Assembly (NCBI GenBank): GCA_019084435.1
Contig: JAHRFV010000153.1
Span: 1 to 64,000 of the forward strand
Direction: 5' to 3'
DNA: 64,000 nt
Source: Dethiosulfatibacter sp.
Lineage (GTDB): Bacteria > Bacillota_A > Clostridia > Tissierellales > Dethiosulfatibacteraceae
Shown here piece after piece: positions 32,855 to 40,719 of this stretch (positions are counted from its first letter, which is position 1; every line of letters begins with the position of its first letter). The translations under genes were made by a program, and so were the position numbers. The notes beneath the pieces are model-generated. The model searched no databases, was not told the DNA's origin, and worked only from the letters and a program-made list of their open reading frames with translations.

Positions 32855-34108
32855 TTATTCCGCCTCAGCTTCTTCGGCCTTTAAATCTTCATAGGAGATT
32901 TTCTCTCCATCTCTTATAAGAAAAACATCTGCGCTTGTTCCTGCATGCAGCACGAACCTTGATACAACGACATCCACAAATTTCTCATCAAGCTCGATCA
33001 TGTAACAAATCCTATTTGTCTGATCGCTACTAATAAGTGTGCTACCAGACCCGCCAAAAGGATCCAAGACAATGCAATTGGCAAGGCTTGAATTCTTAAT
33101 GGGATAAGCCAGCAGCTGTAGCGGCTTCATTGTCGGATGAAGTTTTGATTTTGTTGGTCTGTCAAAATTCCAAATGGTTTTATGCTTTCGATCTCCATAA
33201 AACTTATGGCTTGCTGTCGGCTTCCATCCATACAGAACAGGCTCATGAGCATAGAGATAATCTGATCGCCCTAGCACCGGAGCATTCTTCACCCAAATAC
33301 AAGTCTGATGACAAAAGAAGCCAGCTTCCTTAAAAGCTGACCTAAAATTAACCGTCTCTCTATCAGCGTGGAATACATAGATTGCACCACCGTCGACGAT
33401 ATTTTCAAACATATTGGAGTAGGCTTTTAAGAGAAACTCATAGAACTCTTTATCGCCCATATTGTCATTTTTGATTTTCCCAGCAGTGCCCTCATAGTCC
33501 ACGTTATAAGGCAAGTCTGTGAGGATCATGTTGGCCTTTTTCCCATCCATTAATTTGTCATAGGTGTGGGGAACTGTGCTATCTCCACATACTAGGCGAT
33601 GCTTTCCAAGGAGCCAAAGATCTCCCTGTTTTGAGATCGGTTCTTCCTTCAACGCCTCATCTACATCAAAATCATCATCTTTGATTTCTTTGTCATGGAC
33701 TTTAGAAAAAAGCTGCTCTATTTCCGGAGGCTCAAATCCAGTGAAGTCCGTATTGAAATCTGCCCCTTGAATATCAACAAGCAGATCTGCCAGCATTTTT
33801 TCGTCCCACTCACCAGCAATTTTATTCAGTGCAATATTAAGGGCTTTGACCTTTGCGTCTTCTTTAATCTCTAGAACTACGCACTGCACTTCTGTATGTC
33901 CTAAATCCTTAAGCACGGTTAATCTTTGATGGCCACCAATCACTGTCATGTCGTAGTTGACGATGATCGGTTCTACATATCCAAACTCTAAGATTGAGTT
34001 CTTGATCTTCTCATATTCCTTATCCCCCGCTTTTAGCTTTTTCCTGGGGTTATACTCAGCTGGTTTTAAATCTCCAACCGGTATCAATTGCCATTTCATA
34101 TCACTCAT
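32855..34108 (-). CDS. ParB-like domain fused to DNA methyltransferase
   Basis: Residues 1-95 are a ParB/sulfiredoxin-like nuclease domain (LKPAEYNPRKKLKAGDKEYE, then TVIGGHQRLTVLKDLG). From about residue 150 an adenine-N6/cytosine-N4 methyltransferase follows: motif IV appears as TDLPYNVDY near residue 200 (DLPY rather than DPPY, as in several phage enzymes), and the S-adenosylmethionine motif is VLDPFGGSGSTL near 355. It probably protects phage DNA from restriction or regulates it. CGAGGAGGCGTGTT is the ribosome site, and it overlaps the gene upstream by 8 nt. Confidence 0.9.
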   Translation of the reverse strand: MSDMKWQLIPVGDLKPAEYNPRKKLKAGDKEYEKIKNSILEFGYVEPIIVNYDMTVIGGHQRLTVLKDLGHTEVQCVVLEIKEDAKVKALNIALNKIAGEWDEKMLADLLVDIQGADFNTDFTGFEPPEIEQLFSKVHDKEIKDDDFDVDEALKEEPISKQGDLWLLGKHRLVCGDSTVPHTYDKLMDGKKANMILTDLPYNVDYEGTAGKIKNDNMGDKEFYEFLLKAYSNMFENIVDGGAIYVFHADRETVNFRSAFKEAGFFCHQTCIWVKNAPVLGRSDYLYAHEPVLYGWKPTASHKFYGDRKHKTIWNFDRPTKSKLHPTMKPLQLLAYPIKNSSLANCIVLDPFGGSGSTLISSDQTNRICYMIELDEKFVDVVVSRFVLHAGTSADVFLIRDGEKISYEDLKAEEAEAE

Positions 34109-34592
34109 AACACGCCTCCTCGATCATGGAAGGCCCAATGTATGGTGCTCTTCCTTCTTCTTTTCGCCAAAATCTATCATGTACATAGCAGCTGTGGCTG
34201 CAGTATTTTCTATTCTTATTTCCATAGACATTGAAGTCTTTTCCACAGTAAGTACAGGTCAGTTCATAGTAGGCAGTTTCTTTTCGCTTGATACTGTCTG
34301 AGTGATGAAGCCACCATTCCCGCCTGCAGGTATCTGAGCAGAACTTTCGCTTTCGTCCAGTGGCCGGCTGCTTCAAATCCCTGCCACAGCTCAAGCATGC
34401 CTCTCCCTTTTCCATCTTTTCTTTGATGTTGATTTTCACATCAGTGGCTAAGCCATCCAGGTCATGGGCTTTACAGTAATTTCTAACGATATCTCTTGAA
34501 AGTCCTGTGAGAGAAGCAATGGCACGATACCCAACGCCTCTCATTCGAAGTTCTCTTATTTGTTTGGCTTGAAAGTTCGTCACCTGCTTCAC
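34101..34592 (-). CDS. helix-turn-helix protein with two Cys4 zinc motifs
   Basis: A 163-residue protein starting with a sigma-like or resolvase-like helix-turn-helix (IRELRMRGVGYRAIASLTGL). Two zinc knuckles follow: CLSCGRDLKQPATGRKRKFC ending SDTC, and CTYCGKDFNVYGNKNRKYC ending SHSC. Such proteins are frequently called RNA polymerase sigma-70 subunit in phages without evidence. It probably binds DNA; a late regulator is possible. The start codon is GTG, and another GTG three codons later has better spacing to AAAGGA. It ends within the methyltransferase start. Confidence 0.65.
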   Translation of the reverse strand: MKQVTNFQAKQIRELRMRGVGYRAIASLTGLSRDIVRNYCKAHDLDGLATDVKINIKEKMEKGEACLSCGRDLKQPATGRKRKFCSDTCRREWWLHHSDSIKRKETAYYELTCTYCGKDFNVYGNKNRKYCSHSCYVHDRFWRKEEGRAPYIGPSMIEEACYE

Positions 34593-34740
34593 ATCCTTTC
34601 GTTAATTCATTGCATAAAAAATGCCGCAAAACTCTGCTTTAGGCAGCTGTTTCACAGCAAATGTAGTAACTATTTAGCGAAACCCTTCACCCATTAAGGA
34701 TTAGCTTTTATTGTAGTTTCGCTATTTCATTTAGTTTTTA

Positions 34741-34861
34741 CAGGCGGTTAAGCCCTTTTTAGGTATCCCCCCTATTTAATTCTGCGTTTTTTCACACGAG
34801 AGGGGGGCGCGGTCTCCAGCTGAAAAGATTGTAGAGATTTTGACCGCCCCTGGGGGGTAAC
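34741..34861. other. GC-rich structured region, candidate cos packaging site
   Basis: About 260 bp without a gene lie between the HNH endonuclease and the HTH gene (34593-34862). Its right half has GGGGCGCGGT (34804-34813) pairing with ACCGCCCC (34843-34850), two GGGGGG runs (34802-34807 and 34852-34857) and an opposing CCCCCC run near 34778. Such GC-rich blocks in an AT-rich phage, adjacent to an HNH gene, are typical of cos sites nicked by HNH and terminase. No overhang can be defined from sequence alone. Confidence 0.4.
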
Positions 34862-34862
34862 A

Positions 34863-35222
34863 TTAGTACTTATATTCTTGAAATCTATCTTCAGTCATGG
34901 TTTTCTTATCGTGACAAGACTTACACAGCGCCTGCCAGTTGCTCTCGTTCCAGAAGAGCTGTTCATCTCCACGGTGGGGTTTGATGTGATCTACTACTGT
35001 AGCCTTGACATACTTCCCTTCCCTAAGACACCGAACACAAATGGGATGGCGCTTTAAGTACCTGGCTCTCGCTTTTCTCCACCGACCATCGTAACCTTTC
35101 TCCTTAGTGGTTCTGGCATCCGCTCGGTGCAGCTCACCATGTTCCTCACAGAACTTTGTCCCGGGTGGAACCAGCCTGCTACATCCAGGATGCTTGCACG
35201 GAATGTTTGGTCGTCTCGGCAT
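34863..35222 (-). CDS. HNH endonuclease, packaging-type
   Basis: This 119-residue protein has zinc-binding CKHPGCSRLVPPGTKFC at the N-terminus, and the HNH core CVRCLREGKYVKATVVDHIK then NWQALCKSCHDKKTMTEDRF. HNH proteins of this size in HK97-type phages work with terminase in cutting at cos. It lies at the edge of a GC-rich non-coding block that may be that site. The ATG at 35222 has GAGAGGTGATCCAA before it. Confidence 0.88.
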   Translation of the reverse strand: MPRRPNIPCKHPGCSRLVPPGTKFCEEHGELHRADARTTKEKGYDGRWRKARARYLKRHPICVRCLREGKYVKATVVDHIKPHRGDEQLFWNESNWQALCKSCHDKKTMTEDRFQEYKY

Positions 35223-35227
35223 TTGGA

Positions 35228-35659
35228 TCACCTCTCAAGGATAAACGCTTCATGAAGGTTTGCTACTTTTTCTACACCCATTCCAATGACCTCAGCAATT
35301 TCTTCAAAGCTTAAAAAATGAGCATACCTCAGTGTCATTATCAGCTTTACTTCAGGCTCTTTCACCGTTTCTAAGAATCGGTAAAGCCTTTTAAGTTCAA
35401 GCTTGTATTGACTCGCCAGGGCTTCTCTTTGTCTTTCAACAAACACCAATGAACTCTCCAGATCCTTTTCTTCCAAGTGATCTTTCCCATAAAGCGTGTT
35501 CTCCACTTTTTCATGGGTCAACTCCAGCATGGTTCGCATTAGACTCTCATGCTCTTGATGGATTTTATTTAAGCGATTAAGTCTTTTTCTAAGGTCTTCG
35601 ACTGAGGGTTTTCTTCTTAGTTCTTTCCATTCCGGTTTCATCTTCTCCATCCTTTCCAT
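35228..35659 (-). CDS. sigma region 4-like phage regulator
   Basis: About 143 residues: basic coiled-coil N-terminal part (SVEDLRKRLNRLNKIHQEHE) and a C-terminal helix-turn-helix (VKLIMTLRYAHFLSFEEIAE, then MGVEKVANLHEAFI) like sigma-70 region 4. ArpU/RinA-type activators of late phage genes have this shape. The start is uncertain: the ATG at 35659 overlaps a terminator hairpin, and a GTG nine codons upstream or ATGs shortly downstream are alternatives. A role in late transcription is inferred. Confidence 0.65.
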   Translation of the reverse strand: MERMEKMKPEWKELRRKPSVEDLRKRLNRLNKIHQEHESLMRTMLELTHEKVENTLYGKDHLEEKDLESSLVFVERQREALASQYKLELKRLYRFLETVKEPEVKLIMTLRYAHFLSFEEIAEVIGMGVEKVANLHEAFILER

Positions 35660-35734
35660 GAAAAAAGCCCTCGCGGATTTTCCCACAAAGGCTTCTCAAA
35701 TATAAAAGCCCTCAGGACCTTTGTCCATCAGGCT
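35660..35734 (-). terminator. two intrinsic terminators in tandem
   Basis: Reading leftwards, AGCCTGATGGAC pairs with GTCCTGAGGGCT followed by TTTTATATTT (35702-35734). A few bases later, AAGCCTTTGTGGG pairs loosely with CCGCGAGGGCTT followed by TTTTTTC (35660-35694). They separate the two sigma-like regulator genes, so the transcript from the early genes would stop here unless antiterminated. Confidence 0.6.
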
Positions 35735-35749
35735 CTACCATTTTTTATA

Positions 35750-36361
35750 TTACTTTACACCTTGTACTCTATCATAGTTGCCAGGTGTCTTTCTATGTCT
35801 TTTAGTGTCCTCTTTTAAAATACTATCGATTTTTTTCAAAGCTCTTGCATGAAGTTTCATGGTATACCGCTTGTCATATCCTAAACTTTCAGCAACCTCA
35901 TTCCAGCTTTTCTCGTTGAGATATCTCATTTCCAAAACAAGCTGATCCAGTGGGTCTTCCACTTGTCTGATCTTACACCTGATTTCTTGAGTCAAATCCA
36001 CTAGTCGGTCGATGATCTCATTGGTTTCGTGTTTTAGATCAATGAGTTTCACATTGTTTTCTTCACGAGTGTTAATGTGCTGTCCATTTGATACCTTTAC
36101 CTCAGCATAGGAAGGTGTCATCTTTTCAGCTAATGCCTGAAGTCTTTCTTGCTCTTCTAGCTTTTGAATGATAATGCTATCCAACCACATGGCCTGTGAT
36201 AAATATGCTTTAGCTGTCATCTCTAATCCCCTTTCATAAAGTCTGTAATAGGCTTCCTTCCACCCACGATAGGATGAACCGAATCCTAGTTGCATTGATC
36301 CTAAACCCCTCACCTCTAGTGTCTCATCTAGCACGTCATGTACTCTAGCTCTTATGTTCAC
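35750..36361 (-). CDS. DUF1492/sigma region 4-like phage protein
   Basis: The conserved part is MTAKAYLSQAMWLDSIIIQK onward, a DUF1492 pattern with a coiled coil (LIDLKHETNEIIDRLVDLTQ) and a C-terminal helix-turn-helix (YLNEKSWNEVAESLGYDKRY). Such proteins act as late or replication regulators in Gram-positive phages. Two starts are possible: a GTG at 36361, overlapping the upstream stop by 4 nt (GTGA), gives 203 residues. An ATG at 36220, with AAAGGGG seven bases before it, gives the 156-residue family-length form. The first 47 residues have no match I know. Confidence 0.65.
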   Translation of the reverse strand: MNIRARVHDVLDETLEVRGLGSMQLGFGSSYRGWKEAYYRLYERGLEMTAKAYLSQAMWLDSIIIQKLEEQERLQALAEKMTPSYAEVKVSNGQHINTREENNVKLIDLKHETNEIIDRLVDLTQEIRCKIRQVEDPLDQLVLEMRYLNEKSWNEVAESLGYDKRYTMKLHARALKKIDSILKEDTKRHRKTPGNYDRVQGVK

Positions 36362-36885
36362 GGCCTCATTATCCTTTCAACTGGATCCACAAGATCAAAG
36401 GCGGCATACGTTGCTGATAAGAAATTTGTTATAGGCCTTCCTTTATACTTCCATACAATTTCCCCGTTGTAGCTGACGCCATAGTGTTGATCGTTAAATT
36501 TACTATGGATCATCTTTATCCACGAACCTTTATGCATAAGGATATAAGTGCCATAAGGTGTCTCTTTCCATTTTCGATTGGGGAAGTTCCTTTTTCTCTT
36601 CGCCCTGTTCTTCATGAGGCGCTCCCTTTCTTTTGCTGCTAGAACGTCCCCTTCCATGATTCCTGCACAGATACAACCTACTCGGACATCTTCAAAGTAG
36701 TCATCATGTTCCATCACGTGGACAAACCTCACTCTGCTGCATCCGCAGAGTTCGCAGGTAAATAGATCTGTATCTGATGCTTCTTCTTCAATATCAATCA
36801 CATCTGTGCAATACCAATCACTGATTGGGGCATACCATTCTTCAAGTCGCTTTTGGCATCTTGCTTCATATCCATTTGATTTCAT
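36358..36885 (-). CDS. unknown phage protein with Cys-rich zinc-ribbon-like segment
   Basis: A 175-residue protein not assigned to a family. Features: FTCELCGCSRVRFVHVMEHD with CxxCxC, followed by VGCICAGIMEGD, which together could hold zinc. A basic stretch follows (KNRAKRKRNFPNRKWKETPY), then a beta-rich end (SWIKMIHSKFNDQHYGVSYN). It begins with AGGAGGTTGATCAG and ends in the GTGA overlap with the DUF1492-like gene. The region looks like early phage genes of unknown role. Confidence 0.7.
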   Translation of the reverse strand: MKSNGYEARCQKRLEEWYAPISDWYCTDVIDIEEEASDTDLFTCELCGCSRVRFVHVMEHDDYFEDVRVGCICAGIMEGDVLAAKERERLMKNRAKRKRNFPNRKWKETPYGTYILMHKGSWIKMIHSKFNDQHYGVSYNGEIVWKYKGRPITNFLSATYAAFDLVDPVERIMRP

Positions 36886-37143
36886 CTGATCAACCTCCTG
36901 TTCTTGTTGTTCTCAAATCTCTAAAAGCCCTATACGCGCGAATATTCGGGTATTACTGTATATAGGGTCTATTCTATTTATTTTTAAATTAATAATAATT
37001 GTTAGGAATATAAGAACACATCCTCTCCTAAGGCTTGCCGCCAGTGGACTTTGAGTTGTTCCATAATTTGTTCCTAACCACTTTTTAAGGAACATCCATA
37101 ACTCCGGAACATGTACCCAAAACCAACATTTTTAGGAACACTA
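36886..37143. other. non-coding spacer with TAGGAACA repeats
   Basis: No gene supported. AGGAACA occurs repeatedly on the plus strand (near 37090, 37133 and 37146) with GTTCCTAA in reverse orientation near 37070. GCGCGAATATTCG at 36938-36950 is partly palindromic. The clustered repeats resemble iterons or operator sites downstream of the primase-helicase, so a phage replication origin is possible. Confidence 0.35.
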
Positions 37144-39510
37144 CTAGGAACAGCTTTTAGGTACAAAGATATACTGTGGACCATAAAGCGTCGTTCGTTC
37201 CTTTTTATCCTGCCTTACCCAGCCGAGTTTCGTTAGAATAGCTGCAAGGGTATTGGAATCTGCTCTACCTAAATTGGCTCTGTCCTTACCGAAGCATTCA
37301 CACCAGATTTCCATGTTGCAAACACTGCTGCGAGGAATGGTTCCCGCTCTAGGTGCTGCTCCAAACTCATTTCCACTTAAGAAGTTTCTTCTTTCAAAGA
37401 GATCCATCTGGTCCCAATCATCAGGGAGAAGGGTATCAAGGTACTCTCTGACTAATCCTTCCCGCTCATCGGATTCCATGGCTTCACGCTGTTCAGCCTT
37501 GGCCAGCTGCTCCATGGAAGCATCCAGATAGAGTTTTTCGCCAGCCTTGACGTATACCAGGGCTTCTGCCCATATCTGCTGGATCTCTTCAGCGGTAATC
37601 TGCCATGAATGTTTACTGCCACCACCTGGGGTTTTCACGGGCCAGAAACGACGATTTCCTGTTGTGTCTCTAAGGTAACCGGACTCTGCGTTGGTGGTAC
37701 CAAAGAAGATGCACTGGCGCTGATGAGGGGTTGCGCGTTTTCCAAAAGCTGCACGATAAATATCATTTTGTCTTGAGAGGAAAGATCGCAGGGTTTCCAC
37801 CTCCGCTTTTCTAAGACCTGCCAGTTCACCAATCTCCAGTATCCAGTAACCCTGAAGTTTCTCTGCTGCGGTTTTGTCTTTGGTATCTCCAAGGTTTAAG
37901 CTATCGGAGAACCATTCGCCAGCGAGCTTTGAGATTAGCGTACTTTTGCCGACGCCCTGCGGCCCGTTTAAGACGAGCATGGAGTCAAATTTGCACCCAG
38001 GATTCTGAACACGACTGATAGCAGCGCACAGGGTTTTTCTTGTAACAGCACGGACGTATGGATTATCATCCGCACCGAGATAATCAATGAGCAAGGTATC
38101 CACTTTTGGCACTTTGTCCCATTCCGGTAAAGAGTCCAGGTATTCTCGAATGGGGTGGTAGGACCTATCGTCAGTGACTTTGGCAACTGCAATTTGATAA
38201 TTCCTTTGAGAAAAGGTGCCATAGTTTGAATCGATATAGCTGATAAGCTGGGCATCATCCGCATCCCTCCAGTACTTTGAAGGATGGTTCCAAGGAACGC
38301 TGCCTTTGATCTCCATACCATCAAGCTGCTGATTAAATACCAGTGCCTGTAGATTTGGGTCATTTTGAAGAATGAGGGTAATGTTGTGCAGATTGTTTTT
38401 AAGTACCGTGGAGCGGGACTCATATTCCAATCTTTTCTGCCAATCGTTCTCTTCACTAAAATCCTCTAGCGCCCGAGCCTGCCTCTCTTGAAGAAGAAGG
38501 AGTTTGACCTTTTCATCCTTTGAGGCAAACTCCATCATAGCCTTATAGGAAGGTAGCTTAGATGTGGGCGTGTCTTCCGGACTTTTCTCATCAAGGTTTC
38601 TAAAATGGTGGATGCGGACTAAATCAAAAGCATTTAGCATCATCCCATATGCTGGATCAGTGGAGTGATGGGAGAAGGAAAACTTATCATCCTCTATCCA
38701 CACCCCTGCGGAAGAATCCGCTGGGATGTAATCATAGCGATCTGAGGCTGCATTTGGCTCATAGACCTCGGATAAAAAAGTCTCAATGGCTTCTCTTATG
38801 GTATAGCTCCTGCAGAATGCTCCAATAAGACCAGTTTTTGAAAGTGGATCTTGCTGTTTCTTCTTCTCCCTTTGCGCAGCGTCTGTTTGTCTTGATGAAC
38901 CTGGCCATGAGGATATGTCTTTCCAGCTATCGTATTTTGCCAGTATGACATCTGGATCTAGAAATGGTCCTTTCATCTCTTCAAAGACATATTCTCCATC
39001 ACTGGGTGTACTTGGCCAGTACATAAACTGACTTGGCTTGAAGGAAGCTTCGTCAAAGTACTCCATACCAATTTCAAAAGCAACCATCCTACTGATGGCT
39101 TGATATTCATCAGCTGAAACCGGTCTAGAAAAAGGAGCCACCGTTCTTAGCCTTGGTTTCTCAGCTGAATGGCTATGGGTGGAATGAGTGCAGGAAGCAA
39201 ATTTGAACTTCAGTTTAATGTCAGCTATATATTCATCTGGTGATCTTGCATAGTCCACATCAAGAGATAGCATCGTTTTTGATTCGATATTTTCATTCAA
39301 ACGACGCCCATCTTTTAACTCTGCTGCAATATAGCCACCCACATCTTTGATGTCATCCTGCTGCTTTTTCTTCATGTGGCGGAATTCATCCTGAGTCTCT
39401 CTTGTATAAGTGGTACGGGAGAGTTTTTTTACAAACTCATCCCATGTCACAGTTTGTTCTTTCCAGTACTTGTCATGTCTGGTGTTGCCGGTGGATATAA
39501 TAAACTCCAT
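37144..39510 (-). CDS. phage primase-helicase, N-terminal PrimPol-like and C-terminal VapE helicase domain
   Basis: A 788-residue replication protein. The N-terminal third has archaeo-eukaryotic primase motifs: LSLDVDYA with DxD (residues 84-86), THSHSAEKPRLR (motif II) and FMYWPSTP. The C-terminal part is a VapE/D5-like superfamily 3 helicase: Walker A GPQGVGKST (516-524), Walker B ILEIGELAGL, sensor FFGTTNAESGYLRD and arginine finger region TTGNRRFWPV. It would unwind and prime phage DNA. AAAGGAGGTCATC precedes the ATG. Annotation as virulence-associated E protein is historical. Confidence 0.9.
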   Translation of the reverse strand: MEFIISTGNTRHDKYWKEQTVTWDEFVKKLSRTTYTRETQDEFRHMKKKQQDDIKDVGGYIAAELKDGRRLNENIESKTMLSLDVDYARSPDEYIADIKLKFKFASCTHSTHSHSAEKPRLRTVAPFSRPVSADEYQAISRMVAFEIGMEYFDEASFKPSQFMYWPSTPSDGEYVFEEMKGPFLDPDVILAKYDSWKDISSWPGSSRQTDAAQREKKKQQDPLSKTGLIGAFCRSYTIREAIETFLSEVYEPNAASDRYDYIPADSSAGVWIEDDKFSFSHHSTDPAYGMMLNAFDLVRIHHFRNLDEKSPEDTPTSKLPSYKAMMEFASKDEKVKLLLLQERQARALEDFSEENDWQKRLEYESRSTVLKNNLHNITLILQNDPNLQALVFNQQLDGMEIKGSVPWNHPSKYWRDADDAQLISYIDSNYGTFSQRNYQIAVAKVTDDRSYHPIREYLDSLPEWDKVPKVDTLLIDYLGADDNPYVRAVTRKTLCAAISRVQNPGCKFDSMLVLNGPQGVGKSTLISKLAGEWFSDSLNLGDTKDKTAAEKLQGYWILEIGELAGLRKAEVETLRSFLSRQNDIYRAAFGKRATPHQRQCIFFGTTNAESGYLRDTTGNRRFWPVKTPGGGSKHSWQITAEEIQQIWAEALVYVKAGEKLYLDASMEQLAKAEQREAMESDEREGLVREYLDTLLPDDWDQMDLFERRNFLSGNEFGAAPRAGTIPRSSVCNMEIWCECFGKDRANLGRADSNTLAAILTKLGWVRQDKKERTTLYGPQYIFVPKSCS

Positions 39511-39541
39511 GATGACCTCCTTTCTGGTGATGTGTAACCAC

Positions 39542-39787
39542 CTAGTTTTCCTTCCAGGGTTCAGTCGTAACGGTCACCTCTTCAGATGCGTAGCTTACAA
39601 GGTTCGTGTATTCACAAAGATTGAAGATGTACTCCGTATCACATCCTGCATCATTTAGTGCAGCGATAACCGCTTCTTTGACTTCTTTGTCATCACTAAA
39701 GGCTAGGAGCTTTAGCTGCTCTAAGATCCTTCCAACAACCACCTCTTCTCCATAAGTTTTAAATAATTCTTTTAAAGATTTGTTCAT
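39542..39787 (-). CDS. small phage protein of unknown function, 81 aa
   Basis: MNKSLKELFKTYGEEVVVGR, then a helical stretch and an acidic C-terminus. No recognised family. It has GGAGGAATATGTC as ribosome site and lies 31 bp upstream of the primase-helicase, so it is probably the first gene of the replication operon. An operator-like GCGTTTACGTAA lies 60 bp upstream, which suggests repressor control. Confidence 0.6.
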   Translation of the reverse strand: MNKSLKELFKTYGEEVVVGRILEQLKLLAFSDDKEVKEAVIAALNDAGCDTEYIFNLCEYTNLVSYASEEVTVTTEPWKEN

Positions 39788-39846
39788 GACATATTCCTCC
39801 TTTGGTTTTTTAATGTTGCTATAGTGTAGAACTCCAAATCTTTTTT

Positions 39847-40138
39847 GCGTTTACGTAATTTCTTGAGCAAAAAAAATTTCATTAGGATCTTCAATCTCAA
39901 GATAATTACAAATAGCCTGAATCTCACGCCTATAGAAATCACTGTTGCCATTGATCTTTCTATAAAGTGTGGCTTGATTGATCCCTAGTAAATCAGCAAT
40001 ATTCTGCATTGTTTTGCCCTTCATAACCAATAAAGCTTTGAACTTCTTTTGATTAAACATTTTGTCACCTCACTTCTATTTTGCGTTTACGTAATTTTAT
40101 TCTAATACATCTCACTTCACTCGTCAATACGTAAACGC
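39847..40138. promoter_or_regulatory. lysis-lysogeny operators: three GCGTTTACGTAA sites
   Basis: GCGTTTACGTAA occurs at 39847-39858 and 40083-40094, and in inverted orientation (TACGTAAACGC) at 40128-40138. A weaker GCAAATACGCAA lies at 40170-40181 next to the repressor promoter. Two sites lie in the divergent region between the Cro-like and repressor genes and one beyond the Cro-like gene, before the replication operon. Repeated identical 12-mers in this position are the hallmark of phage repressor operators. Confidence 0.75.
39851..40060 (-). CDS. Cro/antirepressor-like small helix-turn-helix protein
   Basis: A 69-residue DNA-binding protein, KGKTMQNIADLLGINQATLY forming the helix-turn-helix and FYRREIQAICNYLEIEDPNE closing it. 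It is divergent from the XRE repressor and first in the leftward early direction, the position of Cro. GAGGTGACAAA is the ribosome site. Its stop codon lies inside one GCGTTTACGTAA copy, and another copy lies just upstream, so the switch operators flank the gene. Confidence 0.8.
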   Translation of the reverse strand: MFNQKKFKALLVMKGKTMQNIADLLGINQATLYRKINGNSDFYRREIQAICNYLEIEDPNEIFFAQEIT

Positions 40139-40167
40139 AATTTTTATATCGAATTTATAAGTTAATA

Positions 40168-40196
40168 TTGCAAATACGCAAATTTTAATGTATAGT
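40168..40196 (+). promoter_or_regulatory. repressor promoter (PRM-like)
   Basis: TTGCAA and TATAGT are separated by exactly 17 bp, 37 bp upstream of the repressor start. The -35 box overlaps the weak GCAAATACGCAA half-site, so autoregulation is likely. Confidence 0.65.
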
Positions 40197-40232
40197 AAAG
40201 TTAATGATATTCTCATGAAAGCAGGTGATGTA

Positions 40233-40661
40233 GTGGAATTTAAAGATAAGATAAAAAATCGAAGATTAGAATTGGGCCTTACTCTAGAGGAAGTCGCTAA
40301 GGCTGCAGGAGTGAGTGCACCTACGATTCTAAGATATGAAAATGGAGATATAAAGAACGTAAGAAAAGACAAGATAAAAGCCTTGGCTGATGCACTTCAA
40401 CTCACACCGACCTATTTAATGGATTGGAACGAGCATCCAGAAATTAAAAGAAGCTTTGATTATTATATGGAAATGCAGCTCCACCTACTTGGCTATAAAA
40501 TTATTTATGATGAAGAAGATGCCTATATTGTTTTAAAAGGCAAAGAAGGCGAGTTTGAAATAACTCAAGAAGATCTCGAAAAACTAAGTGGAGAGTTGCA
40601 ATCGTTCTTGAATTTTAAAATTTTTGACCTTATGCAGAACTCCCGGAAATTCGGCAAATAA
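40233..40661 (+). CDS. XRE family phage repressor (CI-like)
   Basis: About 142 residues: helix-turn-helix domain RRLELGLTLEEVAKAAGVSA, then PTILRYENGDIKNVRKDKIK and ALADALQLTPTYLMDW, followed by a C-terminal region (HLLGYKIIYDEEDAYIVLKG) without the S24 peptidase motif of LexA-like repressors. It is the only early gene on the plus strand and keeps the prophage silent. I chose the GTG at 40233 because AGGTGA lies six bases upstream; an ATG 15 codons earlier lies inside the transcribed leader without a ribosome site. Confidence 0.85.
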   Translation: MEFKDKIKNRRLELGLTLEEVAKAAGVSAPTILRYENGDIKNVRKDKIKALADALQLTPTYLMDWNEHPEIKRSFDYYMEMQLHLLGYKIIYDEEDAYIVLKGKEGEFEITQEDLEKLSGELQSFLNFKIFDLMQNSRKFGK

Positions 40662-40704
40662 AATAAGCATCTACCTGGACAATCAGGCGGATGCTTATTT
40701 TATT
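40661..40704. terminator. bidirectional terminator between repressor and right-end gene
   Basis: AAATAAGCATC and GATGCTTATTT form a strong hairpin with T-rich ends in both directions. It starts at the repressor stop codon and ends 16 bp before the stop of the convergent gene at 40720. Confidence 0.75.
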
Positions 40705-40719
40705 TGTGCTTAACCCCTT

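Noticed and set aside
33564..33770. DLPY instead of DPPY in the methyltransferase considered as an inactivating change
   Set aside because: DLPY is a known motif IV variant in phage N6-adenine methyltransferases, so the enzyme is probably active.
36913..37095. 60-codon frame between the primase-helicase and the next gene
   Set aside because: Weak start, odd hydrophobic composition and coverage by repeats; more likely non-coding.
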